From Saccoglossus kowalevskii (taxonomy: Eukaryota > Hemichordata > Enteropneusta > Harrimaniidae): DNA of 46,041 bases. The stretch is from assembly GCF_000003605.2 (NCBI RefSeq), contig NW_003155237.1, positions 302,605 to 348,645 of the forward strand, given 5' to 3'. Position numbers and translations under genes: made by a program. The notes beneath the pieces are model-generated. The model did not search any database and was not told where the DNA came from. It was given only the letters and a program-made list of their open reading frames with translations. Shown in pieces: positions 25,401-35,030 of this stretch (position 1 is the first letter of the stretch; each line of letters starts with the position of its first letter).

Positions 25401-28400
25401 TACATACTTGAAAATATTTAACCATGTCAGCGTGATCATATATTGTGCTATTTATAGTAACTCCATGGTTGGCATAGCTACTTATTTTGCAGTAGTCTGG
25501 AATTGGAACTATACCTTCAAGTGTTTAATAATACCTAACAGCCAAACAGTACATTTTGCCCATATGTTTCCACTTAATGGGCCACTTTTGACAATTATTT
25601 CAATTTTTGTTATTCCAAATGCATTTTTAGTTATATTATATCTTCAGTATGTCAATGGATTACATTGATCAAACAAGCAGCTTGTCAGGTGATATAGCTC
25701 CACTGTTTGTGAGGTATAGTTTGAAAGCAATCAAAAACACAGCACCAGTATTGAAGTAGTTGCATTGAAAATATGAAATGAACTCAACTGAAATAAGTCC
25801 ACCTGAGGTACCTACATATAAAATTTCAAATCAATTTAGTAATCAGTTTTTCAACAAAAGGTCAAAAATAGTATTTTTACCCAAAACAACCATTCAATAA
25901 GTTACCATCATTAAATGAACAAATCTGAAGGAGAACTTCTCAAGATACCTTCCTGAAATATTAAAGCCACACAGCTAACAGTTTTTTAAAGTTGAAGATG
26001 AAATGACGACAGACAGTAACATGAATAGCTTTGCTTGACTTAGTTGACAGGAAAGGTAAAAAGATGCTGAGAAGGGTTAAAATTATCAAAAATGGTATCG
26101 TTAATCAGCAACATAGCAATTTTGACTAACCGAGATGGCTAAAGCGGTCACTGAGATGGCTAAAGTAGTCACTGATATGGCAAAAATGTCACTGAGATGG
26201 CCATAGCAGTCACTGAGATGGCTAAAACAGGCACTGAGATGGCTAAAGCAGTCACTGAGATGGCTAAATCAGGCACTGAGATGGCCATAGCAGTCACTGA
26301 GATGGCCATAGCAGTCACTGAGATGGTTAAAGCTGTCACTGAGATGGCTAAAGCAGTCACTGAGATGGTTAACGCAGTCACTGAGATGGCCATAGCAGTC
26401 ACTGAGATGGCCATAGCAGTCACTGAGATGGTTAAAGCTGTCACTGAGATGGCTAAAGCAGTCACTGAGATGGTTAAAGCAGTCACTGAGATGGCCATAG
26501 CAGTCACTGAGATGGCTAAAGCAGTCACTGAGATGACCATAGCAGTCACTGAGATGGTTAAAGCTGTCACTGAGATGGCTAAAGCAGTCACTGAGATGGT
26601 TAAAGCAGGTACTGAGATGGCTAAAGCTGTCACTGAGATGGTTAAAGCAGTCACTGAGATGGCTAAAGCAGTCACTGAGATGGTTAAAGCAGTCACTGAG
26701 ATGTCTAAAGTAGTCACTGAGATGGTTAAAGCAGTCACTGAGATGGTTAAAGCAGTCACTGAGATGGCTGAAGCAGGTACTGAGATGGCTAAAGCAGTCA
26801 CTGAGATGGTTAAAGCAGTCACTGAGATGGTTAAAGCAGTCACTGAGATGGCTAAAGCAGTCACTGAGATGGCTGAAGCAGGTACTGAGATGGTTAAAGC
26901 AGTCACTGAGATGGTTAAAGCAGTCACTGAGATGGTTAAAGCAGTCACTGAGATGGCTAAAGCAGGCACTGAGATGGCTAAAATCGTCACTGAGATGGCT
27001 AAAGCAGTCACTGAGATGGTTAAAGCAGTCACTGAGATGGCTGAAGCAGTCACTGAGATGGCTAAAGCAGTCACTGAGATGGTTAAAGCAGTCACTGAGA
27101 TGGTTAAAGCAGTCACTGAGATGGCTAAAGTCGTTACTGAGATGGCTAAAGCTGTCACTGAAATGGCTAAAGCAGGCACTGAGATGGCTAAAATCGTCAC
27201 TGAGATGGTTAAAGCAGTCACTGAGATGGCTGAAGCAGTCACTGAGATGGCTAAAGCTGTCACTGAGATGGCTAAAGTCGTCACTGAGATGGCTAAAGTC
27301 GTCACTGAGATGGCTAAAGCAGTCACTGAGATGGCTAAAGTCGTCACTGAGATGGCTAAAGCAGTCACTGAGATGGCTAAAGCAGTCACTGAGATGGCTA
27401 AAGCTGTCACTAAGATGGCTGAAGCAGTCACTGAGATGGCTAAAACAGTCACTGAAATGGCTAAAATTGTTACTGAGATGGTTAAAGCAGTCACTGAGAT
27501 GGTTAAAGCAGTCACTGAGATGGCTAAAGCTGTCACTAAGATGGCTGAAGCAGTCACTGAGATGGCTAAAGCAGTCACTGAGATGGCTAAAGCAGTCACC
27601 GAGTTGGCTAAAGCAGTCACTGAGTTGGCTAAAGTCGTCACTGAGATGGCTAAAGCAGTCACTGAGATGGCTAAAGCAGGCACTGAGATGGCTAAAATCG
27701 TCACCGAGATGGCTAAAGCAGTCACTGAGATGGTTAAAGCAGTCACTGAGATGGCTGAAGCAGTCACTGAGATGGCTAAAGCTGTCACTGAGATGGCTAA
27801 ATTCGTCACTGAGATGGCTAAAGTCGTCACTGAGATGGCTAAAGCAGTCACTGAGATGGCTAAAGTCATCACTGAGATGGCTAAAGCAGTCACTGAGATG
27901 GCTAAAGCAGTCACTGAGATGGCTGAAGCAGTCACTGAGATGGCTAAAGCAGTCACTGAGATGGCTAAAGCAGTCACTGAGATGGTTAAAGCAGTCACTG
28001 AGATGGCTGAAGCAGTCACTGAGATGGCTAAAGCTGTCACTGAGATGGCTAAAGCAGGCACAGATGGCTAAAGGCGTCACTGAGATGGCTAAAATCGTTA
28101 CTGAGATGGCTAAAGCAGGCACTGAGATGGCTAAAGTCGTCACTGAGATGGCTAAAGCAGTCACTGAGATGGCTAAAGCAGTCACTGATATGGCTAAAGC
28201 AGTCACTGAGATGGCTAAAGCAGTCACTGAGATGGCTAAAGCAGTCACTGAGATGGCTAAAGCAGTCACTGAGATGGCTAAAGCAGTCACTGAGATGGCT
28301 AAAGCAGTCACTGAGATGGCTTAACAGTCACTGAGATGGTTAAAGCAGTCACTGAGTTGGCTAAAGCAGTCACTGAGATGGCTAAAGTCGTCACTGAGAT

Positions 28401-31400
28401 GGCTAAAGCAGTGACTGAAATGGCTAAAGCAGTCACTGATATGGTTAAAGCAGTCACTGAGATGGCTAAAGTCGTCACTGAGATGGCTAAAGCAGTGACT
28501 GAAATGGCTAAAGCAGTCACTGATATGGCTAAAGCAGTCACTGAGATGGCCATAGCAGGTACTGAGATGGCTAAAGCAGTCGCTGAGTTGGCTAAAGTTG
28601 TCACTGAGATGGCTAAAGCAGTCACTGAGATGGCTAAAGTCGTTACTGAGATGGCTAAAGCAGTCACTGAGTTGGCTAAAGTCGTCACTGAGATGGCTAA
28701 AGCAGTCACTGAGATGGCTTAACAGTCACTGAGATGGCTAAAGCATGAAATGTACATTACAGCCAGACTCCTGCATAATTCAGACCCTTAGATGAACTAC
28801 AGACGACATAAAAAATATGGCTAATATCAACTTTATTTATTGACATGCATTGACAACTTTTTATTTTTATTCTGAAATTGTCATTAAATTTATTATTTTT
28901 CATAACAATTAGATTCTCTTTAACTTTTCTAAAATTATGAATGAAAAAAAAAAAACAGTTTTGTTTCCTTTTTAAAATATGGCAGTTATCATGTTCGGCA
29001 TAGATATGAACTTTGTTTCACCCCTTGAGGTCAAGGAAACCTAGTTTCCAAACTAATTACAAACCAGATGACTAGATCTACCCACTCATATTCTTATACA
29101 TATATTTGTAATAACCACACTACTCATAGTAATAAACTAATCTAAAGAAGATAAATTGGTTAAGAGAATGGAAAAGATAACAGCAAGCTTGCATTTCTTA
29201 TAACAAAATTTTAATCCATGTTGATCCACTGAATGAGTAAACCCATAAATGCTTATATGTCACAAATGCTTTGTACCAAAGCTGGATAAAGAGATAGGGG
29301 CAGGCAATCATGTACCAGGGGTTATATATAGTCACAAGTTCATTCTGACGAGTTTTATCTGCATGAAAATCAAGTTTTTTACCAATAAATATGTCATGGA
29401 TTCTTGTTCATCGCCATGGAGACAAACAATAACTAATTCTTACACAGACTAGCAATGAACATTCTTTCATCAACATTTTTTTTTTTTTCAATCGTGGGAT
29501 CTCCATCGCATGTCACCAAATAAAACCAGAGTGAAATGAAATTGAATAGAAATAGTGAAGTATTCATCATTGGTAAAAATAAAAATGAAGATTGCATCGA
29601 ACATATCCAGTAATGGTAAAAAAATCAATATTCACTAGTTGTTTATTTTAACACACAGCATAAATACAAGGTTTTTATTCTATTTATAGGTAAAACCTAT
29701 AAAAATTGAATAATTTCAAAGTCCTTTAGGCATATTAGTTGTATTTGGATGTTTATGGAGGTCAAAAGATGTGAAAACAGAGAAATTATACTATGCTTTC
29801 CCTGATGAAATAATTATATCTGGTCTTTGCGTAAAGTTGAAAGACATGACATGAGTCCTTGTTAGTTAAATAGTAAACAAAGCTGAAATGAGTCAGCCAT
29901 TTTGAATCAGAACATGAAATAAATTACATGATGTAAAAGTTTGATTGCGATCAGTCAATAAAGTATGTTAGAGACATGGCTCTACAACAGCATCTGCAGT
30001 CATTTTAAATCTGATCTGAAAACCCAAACAGTGCATCAAACTCCCATTGGTTTTTTTGTATGTACCAAGTTTAAAACAAAATCAATTGATGCAGGACCGA
30101 GTTCTGGTTCTGGAATGAAAACAATTCTTCATTTTGATGCATTTTTAATGCTTGATTTTGTTGAATTGGTAATATTACAATGGCTGCCACTTGGCCATCT
30201 TAGATCTGATCGTCAAGCAAATTCACAAGTTTATGTGCAACATGTTTGTTTGAGTTTGAATGTTATTGGTCAAGGCATGTAAAGAGATATTGCCATAAAA
30301 CCATATTTGTTTTTTTAAAAATGGTCACCAGTCAGCCAAAAAATGATCGTCTCATTACATGTAATGTAAGTACCAAGTTTAAATGAAATCCATTCATAAA
30401 CAATCGAGATCCGGCTCCAGAATAGCAGAAATGCTTGATTTCAATGAATTTTTATAAAAAAAAGACAATGCACATTTCAATTAAAGAACTGAAATCTGAG
30501 AGAGGTCTACCTGAGGCACCTACATGTATAACATAAAAGCAATCAGACACTCTTTTTAACAAGAAGTCAAAAATAAAATTGTTTGACAAAAATGACAAAA
30601 ATAGTCATCAAAATTGAAGATATTATAACAAAATAAACAAATCTGAGAAAGGTCCACATGTAGTACCCATATATATAATATCAAAGCAATCAGACCAAAA
30701 ATAACAAAAATATCCATCAAAATGAACAAATCTACAAGAGGTCTACCCAAGGTACATATATACATCAAGTATCAAGGCTTGTAGTTTTCAAGAAGAAGTC
30801 GAAAAAGTAAAATGTTGACGCAGATGATGGACATTGACCGACAAAGTAGACAGCAGAGCTAAAAATATACATAGAACTCGTACCAAACTTGGCCAAGAAC
30901 ACAAAATGGTTAATATAATATCCAAGTTTGAAAAAGATCAGATAAAAACTGTTTGAGTTATTGTAACCGAACGATAAAATTATATGCAGGAGACAACGAG
31001 GACAGACATTTTCTCCTCATATACATTCATCTACAATGACACAGACAATGACAATGACACCAATTTTGTCTGCAAGTAGCACACGGAATTTGTGTCTCCA
31101 ATTGCTGATCATTCATGAGATGTGGGAAGGCAGATGACTTCAACATTTAGTTAAAATATGTCTGTGGTAACTGGAAATAAATTAAAGTTTCCAAAAATTT
31201 GAAATGACATTCCTGTATGCAAATTAAATGAGATGCACACGCACATCAATTACGATTTTGATGAAATACAATGCAAATCTTTTGACATTGGATTAATAGC
31301 TCCGCTGCTAGCAATGCACATTTCAATTAAAAACTGAAGATATCATTAGAAAATGAACAATATGTATAATATCAATGCAATCGGACTAGCTGTTTGAACT

Positions 31401-32543
31401 TTTTACCAAAAATCATCAAAATATTCATCAAAATTAGAGAATTGAAGATATCATCACGAAATTAACAAATCTGAGAGAGGTCCACATATAGTACCTATAT
31501 ATGTAATATCAAAGTAATCAGACTTACGTTTTTTAACAAGAAGTCGAAAATATAACTTTTTACTAAAAATGACAACAATATTTATCAAAATTAGAGAATT
31601 ACAGATTACAGATATCATCACGAAATGAACAAATCTGAGAGAGGTCCACATGTAGTACATATATATGTAATATCAAAGCAATTGGACTTGCGGTTTTTAA
31701 CAAGAAGTCGAAAATATCACTTTTTACCAAAAATCAGAAAAATATTCACCAAAAATAGAGAATTTGAGATTTTGACATGAAATGAACAAATCTGAGAAAG
31801 AACCATCCAAGGTACTTGCATATCAAATTTGAGAGAGTTGAAATTGGAAAGTTGACGACGCCGGACAATCAGTAATATGAACAGCTCTGCTGATATGATA
31901 TGATATGATATGGTATCACAGATGACGCATTTGATATCCCTTGTGTTCTGTAGTGTAATGTCAACAAGATATGAAATCATACTTACTGAGTGTACTCTTC
32001 ACCCATTGGTTGGTATGCAGTAACTAATGGCGCCATATGAACTAACTGCTTTCTATCCCCTTGTGGCAGGCTACCAAATACATCTATTTCCTGTTTCGAA
32101 GCACATGGCATTTGTGGCTTTCTAACATCACTGATGAATAGGGTAGAAATGTTTTTCATTTGTGTATCGCTGTTTATTGTTGAGCTCAAGGGCTGATATT
32201 CGGCAATGAATGGCGATGGTTCTGATAGTGGTAGCGATGTCGGCGGTGGTGGTGGTGGTGCCACTGAGGGCATCTGCGCTGATGTTGAAGGCTGTGGTGG
32301 GGGAGTCACTGTCCATTCTGAAGGCTGTAAGTCATCGTCAATGCTCGCACGCTCTAAGAGTCTGTGTTTCAAACTAGCAATCTTTACAGGTTTTTGTGAT
32401 GGTTGCGTCTTATAAATTAATGTAGGTACTTCATTATTGCCAGACATTTGGTTGTTGCTTTGAGTAAAACCTTCAGGTGCAAAGTCGTTCATGATAGCAT
32501 TAAATGGACATGTTGAATAGTGTGGTATTTACAAGATGGTCAC
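13115..32543 (-). CDS. ESR: Estrogen receptor (nuclear receptor NR3A), complete coding region, 7 coding exons
   Basis: Ligand-type nuclear receptor acting as a DNA-binding transcription factor. Coding exons (minus strand): 32492-31987, 20046-19733, 16313-16197, 15836-15576, 15153-15012, 14381-14251, 13452-13115. Together they make 1809 nt, 602 codons plus TGA, with the frame kept at every GT-AG junction. Residues 1-243 are a Pro/Ser-rich A/B region, 244-312 the two-zinc-finger DBD, 313-350 a basic hinge, and about 360-571 the ligand-binding domain ending in the AF-2 helix. The P-box reads CEGCKA, the ER/ERR type. The second finger is [20 protein letters not shown], near-identical to vertebrate ER as recalled. 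The LBD matches ER rather than ERR ([38 protein letters not shown]). Estradiol-contact residues are changed: Gln387, Lys428 and Gln546 for E353, R394 and H524. Exon 1 continues 5' to an acceptor at 32544, so an upstream noncoding exon exists. Confidence 0.96.
14251..14381 (-). CDS. ESR: Estrogen receptor exon 6: LBD helices 7-8
   Basis: Residues 447-490. It opens with [16 protein letters not shown] (diverged helix 7) and ends with the conserved [15 protein letters not shown]. The acceptor is ctttgcag ending at 14382. The donor GTATAA at 14250 is phase 1, at the same position as the human intron after LLNSG. Confidence 0.94.
15012..15153 (-). CDS. ESR: Estrogen receptor exon 5: LBD helices 4-5 and beta hairpin
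   Basis: Residues 400-446. [19 protein letters not shown] is the nuclear-receptor signature region. The following ISLCYKSM places Lys428 at human Arg394 and Tyr427 at Trp393. The beta hairpin ([10 protein letters not shown]) is one residue longer than human ER-alpha, consistent with an exon of 142 rather than about 139 bases. The exon ends in phase 2 (AG|G, Arg447). Confidence 0.95.
15576..15836 (-). CDS. ESR: Estrogen receptor exon 4: hinge and LBD helices 1-3
   Basis: Residues 313-399. It begins [16 protein letters not shown], a basic C-terminal extension and likely nuclear localisation signal, followed by a shorter hinge than in vertebrates. Helix 3 reads [20 protein letters not shown]. 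The residue equivalent to human Glu353 is Gln387, and Thr347 is Ile381. Asp351 (Asp385) and the AF-2 charge-clamp Lys362 (Lys396) are kept. Confidence 0.95.
15958..16075. repeat. Two-copy 57-bp tandem duplication in receptor intron 3
   Basis: GACTGCAGTGCCAGGAACAG and ACGGCAGTACCAACAACACA begin two diverged copies about 57 bp apart. Both contain CTGCACTATGT(A/G)TGC. The period is a multiple of three, so the plus frame stays open, but it lies inside an intron of the opposite-strand gene. Confidence 0.6.
16197..16313 (-). CDS. ESR: Estrogen receptor exon 3: second zinc finger
   Basis: 117 bases, the length recalled for the human ESR1 exon. It encodes [18 protein letters not shown] through [14 protein letters not shown], carrying the four zinc cysteines and the D-box. 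Acceptor tttctcag ends at 16314; donor GTAAGT begins at 16196. Phase is 1 on both sides. Confidence 0.97.
16367..16389 (-). pseudogene. Partial duplicate of receptor DBD exon 3 sequence in the preceding intron
   Basis: TTGGTGGCAGGACATA occurs identically in exon 3 (16283-16298, coding the VCPATN motif) and in the intron 84 bp away (16367-16382). Similarity extends a few bases leftward with two mismatches (ATT on both sides of the changed pair). There are no matching splice sites, so it cannot be an exon as it stands. It may be a decayed local duplication or chance. Confidence 0.4.
16801..17400. repeat. Dispersed repeat, tandem segment with period near 148 bp, copy 1
   Basis: AGATATCA(T/C) landmarks at 16856, 17005, 17147 and 17301 are 149, 142 and 154 bp apart. 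Each is followed by GAACAAATCTGAGAGAGGTC, ACCTATATATGTAATATCAA and ACAAGAAGTC-type blocks. The start carries AGCTCTGCTTTTAGCAATGC. Related copies lie at 25681-26062, 30464-30865 and 31292-31900. No coding capacity is seen. Confidence 0.75.
17410..17900. repeat. Hairpin-containing tandem repeats at the end of the dispersed element
   Basis: Six copies of a 75-90 bp unit. Each contains a self-complementary core of the form GCTCCGCTCGACAAAGTCGA followed by CAGCGGAGC, which folds into a stem around GTCGA, then TAAAAAGTTGACACGGACAA. Copies alternate in two subtypes (AATCACCCATATGATAAGGT and AATCAGCCCTATGATAAGCT), giving a dimer period near 165-170 bp. Confidence 0.75.
17901..19016. other. ESR: Receptor intron 2, remaining part
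   Basis: AT-rich intron sequence between the repeats. Short frames are present, but no family, splice context or RNA gene is recognised. Confidence 0.5.
19017..19175. repeat. 43-bp tandem repeat, about 3.6 copies
   Basis: The unit TTTTTTCATACCCTTTCCAA followed by GATCATGTCATTGTAAATCT is repeated almost identically three times, then partly. The high identity between copies indicates recent expansion. It lies in receptor intron 2, upstream of exon 3. Confidence 0.85.
19733..20046 (-). CDS. ESR: Estrogen receptor exon 2: end of A/B region and first zinc finger
   Basis: It encodes residues 169-273. A Ser/Thr/Asn-rich tract precedes the first finger, [18 protein letters not shown] then [12 protein letters not shown]. 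The P-box is identical to vertebrate ER as recalled, predicting AGGTCA half-site recognition. The segment EIKREPTE contains a psi-K-x-E motif (Lys195) of the SUMO-acceptor type common in nuclear-receptor N-termini; use is inferred. The donor after SIQ|G is GTAGGC, phase 1, the same position as the human intron. Confidence 0.96.
20135..20355. mobile_element. MITE with perfect 13-bp TATCCTCGGGGGC inverted ends
   Basis: TATCCTCGGGGGC (20135-20147) and GCCCCCGAGGATA (20343-20355) are exact inverted repeats bounding 221 bp that is more GC-rich than its surroundings. The outer TA on both sides would fit a TA target duplication. It sits in the first coding intron, 89 bp before the exon 2 acceptor. 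Confidence 0.75.
22206..22224 (+). promoter_or_regulatory. Candidate nuclear-receptor site: TCAAGGTCA with DR4 partner
   Basis: TCAAGGTCA (22206-22214), the extended half-site bound by ERR and SF-1 type receptors, is followed by AATA and GGGTCA (22219-22224). This forms a direct repeat with 4-bp spacing. Motif match only. Confidence 0.25.
23612..23629 (+). promoter_or_regulatory. Candidate estrogen-response-element-like site in the receptor's own intron
   Basis: TCAAGGTCA (23612-23620) continues as AGGTCAAGCTGACAC (23615-23629). One half-site is perfect, then a 3-bp spacer, then TGAC matching four of six bases of the inverted half-site. This is the ERE layout. The P-box of the encoded receptor predicts such recognition. 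Chance occurrence cannot be excluded. Confidence 0.3.
25681..26062. repeat. Dispersed repeat, copy 2 (diverged)
   Basis: It shares blocks with 16801-17900: CTTGTCAGGTGATATAGCTC at the left, CACCTGAGGTACCTACATAT in the middle, and GCTTTGCTTGACTTAGTTGA at the right with AGGTAAAAAG after it. It directly precedes the 21-bp array. Confidence 0.6.
26131..28745. repeat. 21-bp minisatellite array, about 124 units
   Basis: The plus-strand unit is ATGGCTAAAGCAGTCACTGAG, repeated for 2.6 kb with substitutions (GTTAAA, GCCATA, GCTGTC, GTCGTC, GCAGGC) and rare 1-2 base deletions (near 26176, 28060, 28320 and 28718). The period is 7 codons and the unit lacks stops in several frames, so frames of over 600 codons stay open on both strands (MAKAVTE on plus, LAISVTA and CFSHLSD on minus). 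Higher-order structure is visible. A 105-bp five-unit block starts at 26281, 26386 and 26491. A GCAGGC/ATCGTC pair recurs at 26953, 27163 and 27667 (10 and 24 units apart). A 19-unit segment ending in a GCTTAACAG variant repeats at 28316 and 28714. It lies in intron 1 of the estrogen receptor. Confidence 0.95.
28746..30463. other. ESR: Receptor intron 1, part between repeats
   Basis: AT-rich with A and T runs (28940s, 29470s). Nothing recognisable as gene or RNA. A 105-codon open frame at 29965-30282 has no visible family. Confidence 0.5.
30464..30865. repeat. Dispersed repeat, copy 3
   Basis: It begins AATGCACATTTCAATTAAAG, runs through CTGAGAGAGGTCTACCTGAG and GTCCACATGTAGTACCCATA, and ends GACAGCAGAGCTAAAAA. 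The order and spacing are as in copy 1, with fewer internal units. Confidence 0.75.
31292..31915. repeat. Dispersed repeat, copy 4, with ATATG microsatellite end
   Basis: It begins AGCTCCGCTGCTAGCAATGC, carries three to four 148-bp-type units (GAAATGAACAAATCTGAGAG, GTCCACATGTAGTACATATA) and ends GAACAGCTCTGCTGATATGA. A (GATAT)n run of about 20 bp follows. It lies just downstream of receptor coding exon 1. Left and right ends are inverted (AGCTC(C/T)GCT and its complement). Confidence 0.75.
31987..32543 (-). CDS. ESR: Estrogen receptor first coding exon: A/B (AF-1) region
   Basis: The chosen start ATG is at 32492. It encodes 168 residues plus two bases ([11 protein letters not shown]... to GEEYT and a split Gln codon). 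Low-complexity PPPQPS and APPPPPPTS stretches fit an unstructured activation region. An acceptor (T-rich, ctgcag) ends at 32544, so 32493-32543 is 5' UTR in this exon. The donor is CA|GTAAGT with the intron starting at 31986. Phase 2 is completed only by the acceptor at 20047, not by the more obvious AG ten bases downstream, which would bring in a stop. Confidence 0.85.
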
Positions 32544-33222
32544 CTGCAGAAAAAAAATATTAATATTTCAATTATAAACAATTATTTATGCATATATTGG
32601 GGAAATTACAAATCAGTAACATAACATAGAACATTATTATTACCATACATTAAGAGAAATGCCAGACAGAATTGACAAGGATTATTTTATTTATGCCCTC
32701 TTTGACAACTCACACTGTACAGAATGAAAAAAATGAAATTCAGATGTTTACCTTTTGTCAAGTCAATTTTCACAAAATAATCTTACACACAGTATTTGCT
32801 CTAATTGTAGTAAATGCGCTTATGTAAATTACAGTGTTTATATGGTCAAAAATAGTTATATTTTAATAATTCAGTATGTAATGAATGCAATTTTGGGTTT
32901 ATATGCTTGTCTTTTAGAAATGTTACAGTATATTGTTATAATACAGTAATTGTTTCTATATTGTTTCAAATATTTTTATTAAGACGTGTACCCAATGAGA
33001 AATTATGTACATTTGGTCGAAATTATCGAAGAAATATTAGTTAAAAGTGCAAAACTACAGTTACAGCAGGAAATATTATAAACTTCAGAGAGTATAATAT
33101 TACACTTTTGAGTGACAGTAAAAAAAACAGGGTAAATATACATATTTATATTTGGAATGGCTAGAATAGACTCATTTGCAAACTGAATTGCCCCAGTAGC
33201 CTTAAAACATCTCGATGAAATT
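32544..33222. other. Receptor 5' flank or 5' UTR intron, nothing else recognised
   Basis: AT-rich sequence upstream of the acceptor for coding exon 1. No coding exon is recognised. Confidence 0.5.
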
Positions 33223-33378
33223 TACTGTAAAATACTATACTATTTTCGTTGATGGATTGATTCACTGAATATACTTTTTTTCCTATATTTTACATTCAAC
33301 TTTAAATTCCATACAAAACATCCAAAAAGTCTTTTCAGCAAAAAATAATTCCAGCTAAAAATATAGTATTTTATAGTA
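33223..33378. mobile_element. MITE, TACTGTAAAA family, copy 2
   Basis: TACTGTAAAATACTATAC (33223-33240) pairs with ATATAGTATTTTATAGTA (33361-33378), 16 of 18 bases. The 156-bp element is non-coding. It has the same outer decamer as copies 1 and 3. Confidence 0.6.
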
Positions 33379-33984
33379 CGCTACTACACAGATTCAATAT
33401 TGAAAGTTATTTTATGTGTGCCATAGTTTTAGCATTGGGTGTTCAAATAAAACTGTACATGTGCTTCTGTGAGCGGAAGCAATCTTTGTATAGTGGAAAA
33501 CTAGCTGAAGCTCAATGGTTTATTTATTTTATTGTAAAATGATGAAAATGGGCAAAATTAGAGCTATTAAACCATCACTAATTTGGTTCCAGTAGTAATC
33601 ATCCATCAAAACCATATGTCTGTTATTCTGACCAAGAATTTATGATGTCTTACCAAAAACCACCCACATGGAAGTGAAGTTATCCAAAATTACAAAATAT
33701 ATGAAGGCTTGCACAGATATTTTTTAAATGGAGGTTTCACAAGAAATTTGCCACTGCATGAACATGGTGGCCACATGCTTGATGAACACTTCAAAAAAAG
33801 CTGACAATAAGAGGCAACATCATTGAAAAACAATAATTACTGTAAAACAGTAATATAATATTTGTACTTAATTAAATAAAAGATGTATATTCAACAATCA
33901 AGGTCTGATATAATGTCTGATGAAGTAAAACTTGTGTGATCAACCTTGAAATGACCTGTGTACAGTTTAAAGAAATTATAAACA

Positions 33985-35030
33985 ACGTTGACCCTGGATC
34001 GTGACCCTGGACGAACCATACACACAGTGCGTTCAAGTCGAGGTACACGTGAAATTCAATTCAAAGATGAACTAAAACACAACTATGACAAACACTGCTA
34101 TTACATTGGCTCCCTGTGGAGAAACCAAAATTGTTGAACAATTGGTTCTTGCACTCGTGTATAATATACATAATTCGTGCATATTTTACGTAATCAACCC
34201 TCGTACCTCGACCATGCTAGCATCATATGCGCGGTCATTGTACTGTACGTGGTACACTTTTGCCAATTCGCGAAGTCGCCCGTTCAGTTATAAATTATAT
34301 TTGTACAAACCTTGGTGTCCAACTGATCGAAAAAAATCAAAATAGCAGCAATTCCACCTGATTCAAACTAGAGTTCATATCTAAGGCACGGTGATTGAAA
34401 TGCGAACGCTGTTCTTAGCTCATACGGTCTTCTACATGGAGTGTGGGAGTGTAACAAACAAGCCGGAGAACTCAATACGATGTATTAATCCGCCAAGCGT
34501 ATATACGCAGTTATTGATATCACTAGTTTTTAAAATACCAGATGATATGTTATCGATTCAACCTCGACGTACATGGCAAAATTTCAAAAAAAACAGTGCA
34601 GTTCACAAGAACGTGCGTTTTTATAGAATTTGATTTCAACAGTAAAACTCAACAGATTAGTCCGCCAAACAGCTCTAGTTCAGGGTGACCCTAACCTACC
34701 TCTCGTAAACGTCATCTCGTCTCGATTTGACCTGACCAACTTATGCAAATCACTATCACCGCAGACGTTTTAATTACGCAACTAAACACATCCTCGCGGC
34801 ATTGCTGTGTTAACAAAAATAGGATCGAATGAGTACAGTTCCTTTCAATCATTCGCAACAACTCCATTCGCCATTCACCTGTGATCTACACTCTCACTGA
34901 AATAGCGTTGTTATTTACATGCACCGTGTGCGTGATGGTTTCCACTAAGTTCATCTAGGGGACAAACGCGTTGAATGACCCATTTCCCTAGTAAGTGGGC
35001 TTCATTTTCACGCGTGCGCTGTGAATGATT
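33985..35030 (-). promoter_or_regulatory. ESR: Candidate estrogen receptor promoter / noncoding first exon zone
   Basis: CpG dinucleotides are clearly denser here than in the rest of the AT-rich window (TCGTACCTCGACC, ATGCGCGGTC, CATCCTCGCGGCA, CACGCGTGCGC). The coding exon has an acceptor at 32544, so the first exon must lie upstream, which on this strand means to the right. A weak donor (GAGAGGTAGG, minus strand) lies near 34700. Two direct TGACCCTGGA motifs at 33989-34013 and a TGACCTGACC at 34726-34735 are half-site-like. Placement is inference. Confidence 0.3.

Larger units (their letters stand above)
20356..25680. other. ESR: Receptor intron 1, unique AT-rich part
   Basis: No gene is recognised. 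It contains a two-copy CCATGCAACCAAACAATCAC repeat near 21992-22075 and a (CA)n tract at about 23980-24000. Two exact TCAAGGTCA motifs are listed separately. A 136-codon open frame at 23161-23571 has no recognisable family and no repeats. Confidence 0.55.

Noticed and set aside
26169-28324. Very long open frames (over 600 codons) on both strands as genes
   Set aside because: They are fully explained by a stop-free 21-bp tandem unit. Substitutions are mostly non-synonymous, there is no non-repeat flanking coding sequence, and the array is inside an intron.
26131-28745. CRISPR array
   Set aside because: Units abut without unique spacers, and the context is an animal intron.
13115-32543. Estrogen-related receptor (ERR) instead of ER
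   Set aside because: The P-box is shared, but the second finger ([11 protein letters not shown]), the hinge start (RKDRKPGGR) and helix 12 ([11 protein letters not shown]) match ER wording.
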